This document shows, piece by piece, positions 36,361-45,819 of a stretch of 64,000 nt of DNA; positions within the stretch are counted from its first letter, which is position 1; each line of letters opens with the position of its first letter. The translations under genes were made by a program, and so were the position numbers. This DNA is from Zipacnadum sp036504235 (GTDB lineage Bacteria > Armatimonadota > Zipacnadia > Zipacnadales > Zipacnadaceae): assembly GCA_036504235.1 (NCBI GenBank), contig DASXVN010000053.1:1-64000 (forward strand), given 5' to 3'. The notes beneath the pieces are model-generated. The model was not told the origin of the DNA, did not search any database, and worked only from the letters and a program-made list of their open reading frames with translations.

Positions 36361-37131
36361 CTACTCGCCCGCGGGCGGGCCGCCTGCGCTTTCGCCTACC
36401 GTGCCGGCGTGATCCAGGACGTATTGCGCTAGCCCCGTGTCCCAATGGAAACGGTACGCGTTTACGAATTCGCTGTTCGGCGGGCCGGTCCAGAGCGTCA
36501 CCGTGCCCCAGTCATTGGAGTGCGCGATGATCCTGACCACCCAGCCCGGGTCTTGCTGGCGCGCCGCGGCCGCGGCGGCCTGCTGTCCGGGTCCCACGGG
36601 CGCCGTCGGCGAGGTGGGAGCCGCGATCGGCTTTTCGGCGATGATCCTAAAGCCCTGCTGCTGCTGGTCCCACCACAGGGAGCGGCTCAGACGCAGGTCG
36701 CTCAGCGAGGGGCCGATCGATACGCGCGCTTCACTCCAGTCGTCCTGGTGCCACGTGACCTGGCCCTGCCAGCCGTAGTGGTCCGCCAGAGCCGTCTGCA
36801 GCGCGGTCGTCTCGCGCGAGACGGTCGCGGCCGGAGACTGGACGGGCGGCGGCCCCAGGTCCGGAGCCACGGCCGGCACACTGGCCGGAGCCGGCGCGGC
36901 GGCTCGGGAGGTGACATACGCGACTACCAGCAGCACGGTCAGGCACAGGACTAGCACACCGGCTAGAATCCACAGCGCGGTGAAATTGGGCCGCGGTCGG
37001 GGCGCGGGGGCCGTCGCCGGGCACGCGCCGGGGACCTGCTGATGGGCCGCCAGGCAGTCCGCACACAGAGGCTGGCCGCACCGGGGGCAAGCACCGGCGG
37101 CAGCATAGCCGGGGTGAGAAGTACACTCCAT
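36361..37131 (-). CDS. Single-pass membrane protein with N-terminal B-box-like zinc finger
   Basis: 256 residues. MECTSHPGYAAAGACPRCGQ begins a Cys/His zinc ribbon of the B-box type (C3, H6, C15, C18, C23, C26 and a later His). It is followed by a Pro/Arg linker, one transmembrane helix (about 52-75) and an extracytoplasmic region with Pro/Ala linker and a roughly 110-residue domain (YGWQGQVTWHQDDWSEARVS). Such fingers at the N-terminus of bacterial membrane proteins are common but of unknown role. ATG 37131 has GAGGTGACGGAG upstream; the frame upstream of it lacks features. Confidence 0.72.
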   Translation of the reverse strand: MECTSHPGYAAAGACPRCGQPLCADCLAAHQQVPGACPATAPAPRPRPNFTALWILAGVLVLCLTVLLVVAYVTSRAAAPAPASVPAVAPDLGPPPVQSPAATVSRETTALQTALADHYGWQGQVTWHQDDWSEARVSIGPSLSDLRLSRSLWWDQQQQGFRIIAEKPIAAPTSPTAPVGPGQQAAAAAARQQDPGWVVRIIAHSNDWGTVTLWTGPPNSEFVNAYRFHWDTGLAQYVLDHAGTVGESAGGPPAGE

Positions 37132-37174
37132 GGGCTCCGTCACCTCGCGCTGTCGGGGTCGAGTTTGGTTGGGT

Positions 37175-38113
37175 CTAGATCCAACTGCGGAACCAGGCTC
37201 CCGCGAGTTGCACAAAGTAGGGGTTGTAGCCGTGCGCCAGGCCATGCAGCAGCGTGTAGCTGCGGGTGCCGGGCAGCACCGCGAACAGGGACTCAATGGA
37301 CTCCGGCGGGCAGACGTCGTCCACGGAGCCGGCGGTTAGCAGCACCGGCATGATCAAGCGGTGAGCATGGCTAAGCGTGTCCACCTCGCCGAGGGCGCGC
37401 CAGGCCCGCCGTAGGGTCTTCGGGTCGTCCGCCATCGCCTCCAACTGCGTCAGGGCCAGACCATACGCGCCGGGCAGGGGATAGCTCGGGGCCAGCGGGA
37501 ATCCGGTCAGGAAGGGCTCGTCCGCCGCCACGGCTTTCACGCCGCGGTCGCGCAGGAGGCTCGCGGCCAGCAGCGCGGTGCCCCCGCCCTGGCTGGTGCC
37601 CAGGAAGCCCAGCCGGTTGGCCTGGACCTCCGGCTGCGCGCTCGCCCAGCGCACCGCTACCAGCACGTCGCGGAGCCAGTCGAAGTAGCCGCACTTGCCG
37701 CCGCTGAGCGCCGTGTCCGGCAGCACCGGCCAGTTGCCGTCCCGGCGCTTGCTGTCATCGGGACCCTGCGGCGTAGCGTAGCCGAGCGGGCTGATGTGCA
37801 GCACGTTGTAGCCCGCCGCGACCAACTCGGGATGGGAGGTCATCTCCGCGCCGTAGCCGGGCAGGTGGAACAACGTCGGCGCGGGCCCCCCGCTGGGGAC
37901 CTTCTGCCAGAAGCCGTAGAAGGGCGCGCAGCCCTTGGCGTCAAAACGCACATAGGTGGAGTGCGGCATTGTCTGCCACGGGCCCATGCGCCATTCGTAA
38001 GGCGGGTCGGCCACAGCGGTGGCCGTGAACTTCAGCTGGTCGGCGCGGGCCAGCAGCTTGTCGCACCAGACATCGACTTCGGCCGCCGTCGGATAATTCT
38101 CGTGCAGGGTCAT
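37175..38113 (-). CDS. Acetyl xylan esterase / cephalosporin-C deacetylase-like hydrolase
   Basis: 312 residues, no signal peptide. AXE1-type alpha/beta hydrolase: PTLFHLPGYGAEMTSHPELV near the oxyanion site, nucleophile Ser in FLGTSQGGG, acid in AGSVDDVCPPES, and His in HGLAHGYNPY, so all triad residues are present. Probably removes acetyl groups from oligosaccharides in the cytoplasm. GAGGAG sits 5 bases upstream of ATG 38113. It starts 25 bases after the activase gene on the same strand. Confidence 0.88.
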   Translation of the reverse strand: MTLHENYPTAAEVDVWCDKLLARADQLKFTATAVADPPYEWRMGPWQTMPHSTYVRFDAKGCAPFYGFWQKVPSGGPAPTLFHLPGYGAEMTSHPELVAAGYNVLHISPLGYATPQGPDDSKRRDGNWPVLPDTALSGGKCGYFDWLRDVLVAVRWASAQPEVQANRLGFLGTSQGGGTALLAASLLRDRGVKAVAADEPFLTGFPLAPSYPLPGAYGLALTQLEAMADDPKTLRRAWRALGEVDTLSHAHRLIMPVLLTAGSVDDVCPPESIESLFAVLPGTRSYTLLHGLAHGYNPYFVQLAGAWFRSWI

Positions 38114-38138
38114 AGGAACTCCTCGAGGACCGGGGGGC

Positions 38139-41100
38139 TTAGGCTACGGGTGTCTTGCGGGTCTTGCCGAACTCCCGGGCCTGGGCCATGAAGGCCTCCA
38201 GGCGAGTCTCGGCGGTGGCCTGCTCCAGCCCATCGTAGACCATGTTCAGGAAGGGAATATGATCGTGGTCGCGGCGCACCAGGCGCATCAGGGCGTGCGA
38301 GATGGTGCCGGGCATGCAGGTAAAGGGCATCACCGAAACGACCCCGCTGAGACCCTTCTGCGCGAAGTCTACCGCCTTGCCCACGGTCATAATCGCCTCG
38401 CCCTCGAAGGTCCGGTGCACATACGGCTTGGCGTAGCCCAGGACCTTCTCCGTGGACGGCTCGTGGGCGTTCTCCAGGAAGCCGTCGAAGGCCGCGGCCA
38501 GCTTGTGTTCGTCATGCTTCATGACTTTGTCGGTGAGCCAGTTCTTGATCAGCAGCTTGCGGTTCTTGACCTGCGCGGCGCGCATGCTACGCCGGACATT
38601 GCGGTACAGGAACCACTCATACACCGGCGCGGACCAGACCTCGCCGCCCAGGGCCTCGATTTTGCGGATCAGGTCCTGGTTGCTGAAGGCGTTGGCGCGG
38701 ACGTAGAACTCGCCCACCATCCCGATCAGCGGCCGGCGCACGCTCTTGTCTACCGGAATCTGCCGGAAGGCCCCGCTCGCCTGGCGCAAGGCGCGGGGCA
38801 GGCTACCGTCGTTGCGGGCGATGGCCTCGGCGGCCTCGTGCAGCGCCGCGGCGTAGACTTGGTCGGCGGCGCCCGACTCTAGCTCATAGGGCCGGGTTTG
38901 CAGCACGGCCTTGTCCAGCAGGTCGGCAGCTACCAGGCCCTGCCAGCTCAGGCGCAGGAGCTGCTGGCCGACCACGCCCAGGTCATCGTAGAAGCTCGCG
39001 GCCTGATTGGGGGCGTAGATCGGGACGTCGGAGTAGCCCAGGTCGTCCAGGACCATGCGCTGCAGGGTGTTGTACTGTCCAAAGCGGCAGGGACCGCCGG
39101 AGCCGCCCATGAAGAAGGCGACCTTGTCGCGGTCAAAGTCGGGCCGTTTGGTGTATTTGACCATATCTCCGGTGGTGACGATGCAGGGGAAGCACTCCTT
39201 GCCGGAGGTGTACTGCCGCCCCCAGTGCAGAGTCTCCGCATCCGGCTCGGGCAGGACCTCGGCCGGCACCCCGCAGCCTCGGAAGGCCGCGGCCAGGCCG
39301 ACGGCGTGCCCGCTCATGTTGGGGATCAGCACCGTGCGCCCGCTGGCCGTGTCGAGGGTCAGGGCGTGGAAGTCGCGCCCGGGCACCTGGGGCCGATGGC
39401 GGGTCGCAGCGAGGCTGTCGAGGAAGGCCTCGCAGCGGGTAATCATCCCGGCGTCGGCGCTATGCTCGTCCACCTCGATGATCAGAGCCGGGTTATCGCC
39501 CAGGCCCTCGGAGAAGAACTTGAGCAGGAAGGAATCCGGGCCGCAACTGAAGTTGGTCAGGTACAGCGCGTTCAGGCGCGGGTCGCGGGCGATCTTGTGC
39601 GCCGCCAGCAGAATTCGTTGCCCGTAGCCCCAGTACATGTTGAACCAGCCCTCGGGCAGCTTGACGTCGTCCAGGGGCAGGTAGTCCAGGGGAATCGGCA
39701 GCACGCCCATGTTGCGTAGCTTCTGGGGGATTTGCAGGTTGGCGCCCGGATCGCAGCCGTTGTAGGAGCGGCTGACCACGACGATAGCCGTGTCCTCCGG
39801 CTGCAGGCCGGCCAGGACCTCGCGGCCCCGCTCCTGCATCTGCCGCCGGAACTCGGCCAGGGCGGCGAGGCCCGCGTCCACGGCACGCGTTACCTGGGCC
39901 GGCTTGGCGCCTAGCTCGCGGCCCATCTCGCTGAGCGCCTCGATCAGGTGCTTACGCCCTAGCGAGAAATACATGATCGGCGTGAGCAGCTTAACGTCGC
40001 TCAGCTCGAAATCCACGGCCGCGGCCAGGGTGTAGGGAATGCTCTGATTGTAGGGGCAGACGAAGCTGTCCGTGGTGGACTCGTCCTGCGACTCCATGGT
40101 GATGATGCTGGGCAGTAGCAGGAAGTCGAGGTCCTGGTTGAGCAGCTCCAGCACGTGGCCCAGGGCGACCTTCACCGGGAAGCAGGTCTCGGAGACGGAG
40201 GCCTCCGCGCCGCTGTGGATGATGCGCTTGTTGGTGCGGCTGGAGAGCACCGGCTGGGCGCCCATCTCGGTGAGGACCGCCTGCCAGAAGGGGAACAGTT
40301 CGTGGAAGAGCAGCGCCCGGGGCACGCCCACCCGCGGCGCGTCCTCGGCTAGCGCCACGGTGGGCGTGTAGGAGGTCAGCAGCAGCTTTTCCCGCTCGCG
40401 GAAGAGGTCCGGCAGGTGCTCGCCGGCCTTCTCCTGCTTCTCGCGGACATCGTATTTCTCGCAGCGGCTGCCATAGAACAGGGGCGACTCGCCCTCGATC
40501 AGGACCTCGTTAATCTCGCAATGGTTGGGGCAGTCCTGGCACTCGAAGGTCCTGACCTCGTAGCTCGTTTCCACGACGCCGAAGCCCTTGAAGCTGCTGC
40601 CCGCCTCGCCGCATTCTTCCTTGGCGATGATGGCGCAGCCGACGGCCCCCAGGACTTCATTGTGCGGGGGAACGATGATCGGCTTGCCGGTGACGTGCTC
40701 AAAGGCCGCCACTACGGCATGGTTGAGCGCCGTGCCGCCCTGGAAAAGGATGTGTTCGCCGACGCGCTTTTGGCCGACGACCTTGTTGAGGTAGTTGTAG
40801 ACGATGGAGTAGGCCAGCCCCGCCACCAGATCGGTGGTGGCCGCGCCCGCCTGCTGGTTGCGCGTGAGTTCCGTCTCCATAAAGACGGTGCAGCGCTCGC
40901 CCAGGTTGAGCGGGCTCTCCGCCTCAAAAGCCAGCTTGGCGAACTCGCCCTTGATGGACACGCCGAGCCGCTCGGCCTGCTCCTCGAGGAATGACCCGGT
41001 ACCGGCGGCGCAGACCTTGTTCATCTCAAAGTCCACGACGGCCCCGTTCTCCAGGGACACATATTTGCTGTCCTGCCCGCCGATCTCGAAGATCGTGTCC

Positions 41101-42347
41101 ACCTGCGGGTCTACAAACAGCGCCCCGCGGGCGTGCGCGGTGATTTCGTTTTTCACCACGTCGGCGCCCAGGAAATCAGCGGTCAGATAGCGTCCCGAGC
41201 CGGTGGTGCAGGCGCCGCGGATCTCCACCTTGTCGCCCAGTCGCTCGCCGACGCGGCGCAGGCCCTCTTTGACGGCCTCCAGGGGCCGCCCGGCGGTCAT
41301 CAGGTATTCCTTGGCTAGCACCTGACCGTCGCCGTCAATGACCACCACGTTGGTGCTGATGGAGCCCACGTCCACGCCCAGGTAGGCGGGGAGCTTTTCG
41401 CCGGGAGCCACTTGCGGCTCGACGACCGGCGCGGGCATGATGACGGAGCGGTCCAGACGGAGCGGCGCGAGCGCCTGCTGGGTGCTCTCGGCCAGGTAGG
41501 AGTCGAGCTCATCCAGGCGCGCCCACTGCGGCGCGGCCAGCCCCTCGCCCCGCGCACGCAGGACGGCGCCGATGGCGCCCATGGCCGCAAAGTGTTCGGG
41601 AATGATGAGGTCGTCCGCCGCCAGCTCGAAGACCTCGCGCATCGCGCGGATGATGCCCGGGTTGGCGGCCACGCCGCCCTGGAAGGAGACCGGGGTGAGC
41701 AGCGTCGCGCCGGAGCCGACCGTGCTCTTGAAGTTGCGCACCAGGGCAAAGCAGAGCCCGGCGATGATGTCATGCTCGGGAGTGGCCTTCTGCTGCAGGT
41801 GAATCATGTCGCTCTTGGCAAACACGCTGCAGCGTCCGGCGACGCGGGGGGGATGCTCGCTGTGCAGGGCGGCCTGGCCAAACTCCTCGATGGACAGCCC
41901 CAGGCGATTGGCCTGCTGGTCCAGGAAGCAGCCGGTGCCGGCGGCGCACATGGCGTTCATGGCAAAATCAGCGACGCTCTCGGAGCGATTCCCCTGCTCA
42001 TCGCGCAGCAGGATCAGCTTGGAGTCCTCGCCGCCGATCTCGATGATGCTGTTGGCCGCGGGGTAAAGCGCATGGACCGCCGCTGCCTGCGCGACGACCT
42101 CGTTGATGAAGCTGCCGCCCAGGAGTTGGGCCACCGCGCGCCCGCCGCTACCGGTAGCGGCCAGACCGGCGAAAGCGTCCTCGCCATGTTGGGCGCGCGC
42201 TGCCCGCAGGGCCTCGGCCGCTACGTGCATCGGCTGGCCGTGGTGGCGGAGATAGTGCTCCTCCACCACTGCGGAATTCTCATCCAAGATCGCTAGATTG
42301 ACGCTGATAGACCCGACATCAATGCCCAAATATAAACGTTCGCTCAT
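38139..42347 (-). CDS. Large acyl-CoA dehydratase activase-type ATPase (HgdC-like tandem plus DUF2229/HGD-D)
   Basis: 1402 residues. Two ASKHA ATPase domains (about 4-290 and 320-580), each beginning LGIDVGSIS or LGVDVGSIS and each carrying MCAAGTG or VCAAGTG (Cys134, Cys446), the cysteines that bind the shared [4Fe-4S] cluster. A Cys-rich link CQDCPNHC (603-610) and DUF2229 follow (APRVGVPRALLFHELFPFWQ region), then a HgdB/D-like part to the end. Such proteins drive ATP-coupled electron transfer in radical dehydratases and related activators. Separate dehydratase subunits are absent here, so its partner is unknown. A promoter lies at 42460-42488. Confidence 0.9.
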   Translation of the reverse strand: MSERLYLGIDVGSISVNLAILDENSAVVEEHYLRHHGQPMHVAAEALRAARAQHGEDAFAGLAATGSGGRAVAQLLGGSFINEVVAQAAAVHALYPAANSIIEIGGEDSKLILLRDEQGNRSESVADFAMNAMCAAGTGCFLDQQANRLGLSIEEFGQAALHSEHPPRVAGRCSVFAKSDMIHLQQKATPEHDIIAGLCFALVRNFKSTVGSGATLLTPVSFQGGVAANPGIIRAMREVFELAADDLIIPEHFAAMGAIGAVLRARGEGLAAPQWARLDELDSYLAESTQQALAPLRLDRSVIMPAPVVEPQVAPGEKLPAYLGVDVGSISTNVVVIDGDGQVLAKEYLMTAGRPLEAVKEGLRRVGERLGDKVEIRGACTTGSGRYLTADFLGADVVKNEITAHARGALFVDPQVDTIFEIGGQDSKYVSLENGAVVDFEMNKVCAAGTGSFLEEQAERLGVSIKGEFAKLAFEAESPLNLGERCTVFMETELTRNQQAGAATTDLVAGLAYSIVYNYLNKVVGQKRVGEHILFQGGTALNHAVVAAFEHVTGKPIIVPPHNEVLGAVGCAIIAKEECGEAGSSFKGFGVVETSYEVRTFECQDCPNHCEINEVLIEGESPLFYGSRCEKYDVREKQEKAGEHLPDLFREREKLLLTSYTPTVALAEDAPRVGVPRALLFHELFPFWQAVLTEMGAQPVLSSRTNKRIIHSGAEASVSETCFPVKVALGHVLELLNQDLDFLLLPSIITMESQDESTTDSFVCPYNQSIPYTLAAAVDFELSDVKLLTPIMYFSLGRKHLIEALSEMGRELGAKPAQVTRAVDAGLAALAEFRRQMQERGREVLAGLQPEDTAIVVVSRSYNGCDPGANLQIPQKLRNMGVLPIPLDYLPLDDVKLPEGWFNMYWGYGQRILLAAHKIARDPRLNALYLTNFSCGPDSFLLKFFSEGLGDNPALIIEVDEHSADAGMITRCEAFLDSLAATRHRPQVPGRDFHALTLDTASGRTVLIPNMSGHAVGLAAAFRGCGVPAEVLPEPDAETLHWGRQYTSGKECFPCIVTTGDMVKYTKRPDFDRDKVAFFMGGSGGPCRFGQYNTLQRMVLDDLGYSDVPIYAPNQAASFYDDLGVVGQQLLRLSWQGLVAADLLDKAVLQTRPYELESGAADQVYAAALHEAAEAIARNDGSLPRALRQASGAFRQIPVDKSVRRPLIGMVGEFYVRANAFSNQDLIRKIEALGGEVWSAPVYEWFLYRNVRRSMRAAQVKNRKLLIKNWLTDKVMKHDEHKLAAAFDGFLENAHEPSTEKVLGYAKPYVHRTFEGEAIMTVGKAVDFAQKGLSGVVSVMPFTCMPGTISHALMRLVRRDHDHIPFLNMVYDGLEQATAETRLEAFMAQAREFGKTRKTPVA

Positions 42348-42459
42348 GGGTGCTGGGTGCTCCTGGGACGGGTGGCGCGCAGGTCGCGGCGCGTACGCGC
42401 TGGGTTCTCCCGGGCCGGAGGCCGCTGCGGTGCTCCCGAGCCGGGTACGTTAGGCGCCA

Positions 42460-42488
42460 ATTATACCTTGTGGTTAGTCTCCCCGCAA
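42460..42488 (-). promoter_or_regulatory. Probable promoter of the activase-led minus-strand run
   Basis: On the minus strand TATAAT (42465-42460) is exact; TTGCGG (42488-42483) is a partial -35 at 17 bases. The rest of the gap 42348-42626 shows nothing else I can support. Confidence 0.65.
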
Positions 42489-42626
42489 GGGCGCGGCCCC
42501 CCGCGTGGGGAACCTCGCGGACTGCGCTCCCGTCAAAGGCTCGGCCTGCGCCGAGGCGCAGGTGCGCTGGGGTGGTGCAGCGAAATATGCCCCAGTTTGC
42601 TCTCAAGATCGGGAGTGTGAGTCCCC

Positions 42627-43643
42627 ATGCCTTACCTCAGAACCGGGGCCGGGTTGCTTGTCGTCCTGCTGGCCGGGACCCTTCTGCTCGGCTGCGGGGG
42701 AGGCGGGGGCAGCACTGGCCCTACCGCCCCCGTTAGCGTATCTTTCAGCCAGCCGACCGGGTCTGCGCCCACCGTCACCGCGGGGACGCAAGTGACGCTG
42801 GAGGTCGCGGCGTCCAGCACCCTGGGGCGGGGCATCAGCCGGGTTGATTTCACCGTGGACGGCGTCGCGGTGGGGACGGCCACCGCCTCGCCCTTCAGCG
42901 TGACCTGGGATACCACCGGGCTGGCCGCCAAGACCTACAGCGTGGTCGCTACCGCCTATGATGACGGTAGTCCCGCCAAGTCGGGCACGGCGACCCTGGC
43001 CGTCAAGGTCAAGGCCAGCGTGGTGAGAACGCAGATTACCGCTCCGACCGCGGGCAACCGCACCGTGACGCAGGGCGCCGCCGTGGTGATTTCCGCCACC
43101 GCCAGCGCGCCCCTCGGCATCGCCTCGGTGGCTTTCACCGCCAACGGCCTGCCCATCGGCACCGCCACCGCTCCGGTGGCCGGCGCCTACAGTGTCACCT
43201 GGCCGACCGCCAGCCTGACTCCCGGGGCTTACACGATTGTGGCCACGGCCTCCGACAACGCCGCTCCGGCCCAGACCGGCAGCGCCACGATCCAGATCCA
43301 GGTCGACGCGGCGACCAGCCTCCTGCCCACCGTCCAGATCACGGCGCCCGTCGCCGGGGCGGCCGTCTCCTGGAATATGATCGTCCGGGTCAATGCGCAA
43401 GCGCAGGCGCCCGGGGCCACGATCAGCAATATCCAGGTGATGTTCGGCACGCAGACGAAGACGCTGGCGGGGAAAGGCACGGCTACCTTGTCGGGGAATG
43501 TGACCTTCGACACTACGGCCTTCGCCGACGGGAGTCACGACCTGACCGCCATCGCCACCGACAGCGCGAATCGGCAGTCCGCCGCCACTCTTACCGTGAC
43601 GGTAGCGAACAACGTCAGTCCCCCGCCGCCGCCCTGGCATTAG
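42627..43643 (+). CDS. Lipoprotein with three Ig-like repeats
   Basis: 338 residues. Signal peptide with lipobox LLLGC, then a Gly-rich spacer and three roughly 95-residue beta-sandwich repeats of bacterial Ig-like type (VDFTVDGVAVGTATASPFSV and its echoes VAFTANGLPIGTAT, IQVMFGTQTK), ending in a Pro-rich tail PPPPPWH. Likely a surface-exposed adhesion or spacer protein held in the outer face of a membrane. It stands alone on the plus strand between two minus-strand runs. Confidence 0.85.
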   Translation: MPYLRTGAGLLVVLLAGTLLLGCGGGGGSTGPTAPVSVSFSQPTGSAPTVTAGTQVTLEVAASSTLGRGISRVDFTVDGVAVGTATASPFSVTWDTTGLAAKTYSVVATAYDDGSPAKSGTATLAVKVKASVVRTQITAPTAGNRTVTQGAAVVISATASAPLGIASVAFTANGLPIGTATAPVAGAYSVTWPTASLTPGAYTIVATASDNAAPAQTGSATIQIQVDAATSLLPTVQITAPVAGAAVSWNMIVRVNAQAQAPGATISNIQVMFGTQTKTLAGKGTATLSGNVTFDTTAFADGSHDLTAIATDSANRQSAATLTVTVANNVSPPPPPWH

Positions 43644-43695
43644 GTAGGACGGGCATCTCGCCTCTCTCGGCAACACGAACTATAGGTTTCGCCAT

Positions 43696-43722
43696 GTAGG
43701 ACAGGCTAGACGCCTGTCCTAC
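43696..43722. repeat. GTAG-headed perfect palindrome at a convergent gene end
   Basis: GTAGGACAGGC (43696-43706) and GCCTGTCCTAC (43712-43722) form 11-bp perfect arms over TAGAC. It lies between the Ig-like lipoprotein and the convergent gene at 43719, overlapping that gene's stop codon, and could end both transcripts. Confidence 0.75.
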
Positions 43723-44636
43723 TCGTTCTTCTGCTTCAGTTGCAGGTACATCAGAATGTGCCCGGTGAGTACGATGGAGGTCATGAGCAGCAGCCCGGCC
43801 CAGAGCAGAGCGCGGTTATAGAAGCCCGACCGTACCAGGGCGCCGGCTACCTGCCAGACGAGACCGCCGGTGATGACGGCCAGCGAGAGCGCGCTGAGAC
43901 AGGAGCCGGGGGCGGGGCGGTCCAGCGGCACACCGCTGCGCTCGTCGGTCGGCGGCAAGCCCCACACGATCGGCTCCGCCTCCTCCAGGGGCGCTTCCTC
44001 CCGCCAGCGGAGCAGGGCGCGATGGAGCCGGAGAGTGGCCGTCGCCGTGCCCGTCACCGTATCGGCGTCGCGCGAGGCGAGTGTGAATACCCGCCCGGGG
44101 TCGCGCGGGCCGTGCCAGAAGACGGCGATGCGCACCGGCAGCGAGGCCAGACTGCGGGAGAGCCGCGAGGCCCCCAGTTGGTCGGGCGTCACCCCCTGCA
44201 GTTCCAGGCGGTCGATTTGCTCCCGGCGCAGACTCCAGGTGAACTGGTCGCCCCGGTACAGCAACTCCCCCTCCCCGCACGCCAGGAAGCCCACGTCTTG
44301 ATCCGTCTCGCCCTCCCAGGAACGTAGCCGCTCGCCGGGGGACCAGCCGACGAACTCCCCTTCCGCCTCCCCCAGGTAGCGCCGCGCCAACTCGCGCTGG
44401 AGCCGGCGGTTGCCCAGCAGCGCCAGGCGGCCCTGCACGAGCCAGGGAGCGCCGGCGGACAGCAGCAGAGCCACCGCGGTCAGCGTGCCGCCCGCGGGGG
44501 TCGTCTCCAGCCCCGGCCACAGGGTCAGGACCGCGAAAGCCAGCCCGTAGGGGCCCGATCCCGCCAACAGCAGCAGGAGCATAGCGAGATTGCGGTTGTG
44601 CGCCCGCTGGCGCGCGCTGAACAGTGGTTCGGTCAT
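43719..44636 (-). CDS. Unrecognised membrane protein
   Basis: 305 residues. Two hydrophobic segments near 18-40 and 50-68, a soluble middle of about 160 residues (GFLACGEGELLYRGDQFTWS, and a likely PH-like strand pattern ending WGLPPTDERSG), then two more near 250-270 and 280-298. No family recognised. It overlaps the upstream hydrolase-like gene by four bases (ATGA), so the two are translated together and probably act together. The middle domain may sit in the cytoplasm, given Arg-rich flanks. Confidence 0.65.
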   Translation of the reverse strand: MTEPLFSARQRAHNRNLAMLLLLLAGSGPYGLAFAVLTLWPGLETTPAGGTLTAVALLLSAGAPWLVQGRLALLGNRRLQRELARRYLGEAEGEFVGWSPGERLRSWEGETDQDVGFLACGEGELLYRGDQFTWSLRREQIDRLELQGVTPDQLGASRLSRSLASLPVRIAVFWHGPRDPGRVFTLASRDADTVTGTATATLRLHRALLRWREEAPLEEAEPIVWGLPPTDERSGVPLDRPAPGSCLSALSLAVITGGLVWQVAGALVRSGFYNRALLWAGLLLMTSIVLTGHILMYLQLKQKNE

Positions 44637-45700
44637 AGGCGTGGGGCGAGCGGCGGGAAGCCGTCCTCCGGTGGGTCGCTACTCGGTAGATCGCTGATCG
44701 CGGCGGTCAGCCACACCGCGAGGAAATCGGCGGCCAGCGCCGCGAACTCGGCCTCGCCGCCGGTCTGAGTATGCACTTCCAGGCGGGGGGCGTGGCCGCT
44801 CAGGTCGAAAATCTGCTCGGTCAGGCGCACGGTCCGCGCCTCCGGCTCCGCTCCGGTCCCGGCCAGGAGCAGCGGCCGCGGGGCCACCAGTCCGGCCAAG
44901 TCCGGCAGGTCGGCCAGCGCCGCCAGCCCCGGCAGGAACTGCTCCGGCGCCCCACCACCGGGTCCGGTCAGGGCGTTGCTCGCCACCAGCCGCGCCGCCC
45001 AGCTCCGCAGGTCGCCGGCGACTGCCACCGCCTTGACTCCCGCGTCCAGGTGGGCCGCCAGCAGCCCCAAAAGCAGCGCCTCGCCGGTGGCCACGATCCC
45101 CACCTGGCCGGGCGGCGTCTCCGGCCGGGCGCGCAGATAGGCGAGATAGGTCAGCGCCTCGCGCACCTCCCAGGCGGCCAGTGAATCCCCCCGCGCCCGC
45201 AGGGTCGCGTCCAGCGCCGGCGGGTCTTCCGCGCGCTCGCCGCCGCCGGGCAGATCAGGGACCAGCACGAAGAACCCGGCCGCGCAGAGCCGCGCCGCTA
45301 GGCCAGTCGGCCGACCGGGAGCATGGGGGTCGGCCAACTCGCCGACCAGGGCCGCCTTGCCCGCCGGATCGCGGGCCAGACACAGCAGCACCGGCGGCGT
45401 CTCCCGCCCCACCGGGGACAGCGCGTAGGCCGGAACGGACAGGTCCGGCGTCACCTGCAGCGCCAGCCGCGACCTGGTGATCCCGCCGGCCTGCTCCTGG
45501 TCGAGGAGCCGCACCTCCGGTGGCGCGGAGCGGCTGGTTACGCCCACCGCCGCGGCCAGCGCCGTGCGTAGCTCAACGCGCCAAGCCGCCATGCCCGCCG
45601 CCTCGGGACTCACCCAGGACAGGCGCGGTACGGCCTGCCCGGCGGCTCGTCGCAGGTGCTCGCGCAGTGAGAAATTGTACGGGAATTCGGTTGGTTGCAT
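44633..45700 (-). CDS. Alpha/beta hydrolase fold protein lacking catalytic residues (probable pseudoenzyme)
   Basis: 355 residues, no signal peptide. The fold is recognisable: a PVLLCLARDPAGK strand, FFVLVPDLPGGGERAED, helix VREALTYLAYLRARP, then VGIVATGEALL where the nucleophile elbow should be. There the GxSxG motif is replaced (residues 204-208 ATGEA, no Ser). Near the end the usual Gly-Gly-His is GGEAEFA, so the catalytic His is also missing. It may bind a ligand or act as a scaffold for the membrane protein encoded immediately downstream with a four-base overlap. Confidence 0.7.
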   Translation of the reverse strand: MQPTEFPYNFSLREHLRRAAGQAVPRLSWVSPEAAGMAAWRVELRTALAAAVGVTSRSAPPEVRLLDQEQAGGITRSRLALQVTPDLSVPAYALSPVGRETPPVLLCLARDPAGKAALVGELADPHAPGRPTGLAARLCAAGFFVLVPDLPGGGERAEDPPALDATLRARGDSLAAWEVREALTYLAYLRARPETPPGQVGIVATGEALLLGLLAAHLDAGVKAVAVAGDLRSWAARLVASNALTGPGGGAPEQFLPGLAALADLPDLAGLVAPRPLLLAGTGAEPEARTVRLTEQIFDLSGHAPRLEVHTQTGGEAEFAALAADFLAVWLTAAISDLPSSDPPEDGFPPLAPRL

Positions 45701-45819
45701 CTGTCGGCAAGGTTCGCGCCTGACCGCCCGACACCTTCCCGCCCGGCCCTTCCGGCCGCCGGGGAGGTATTGCCCCGCGCCGCGTGAAGTTATGGCTACT
45801 ACCCAAAGGAGCGATGATT

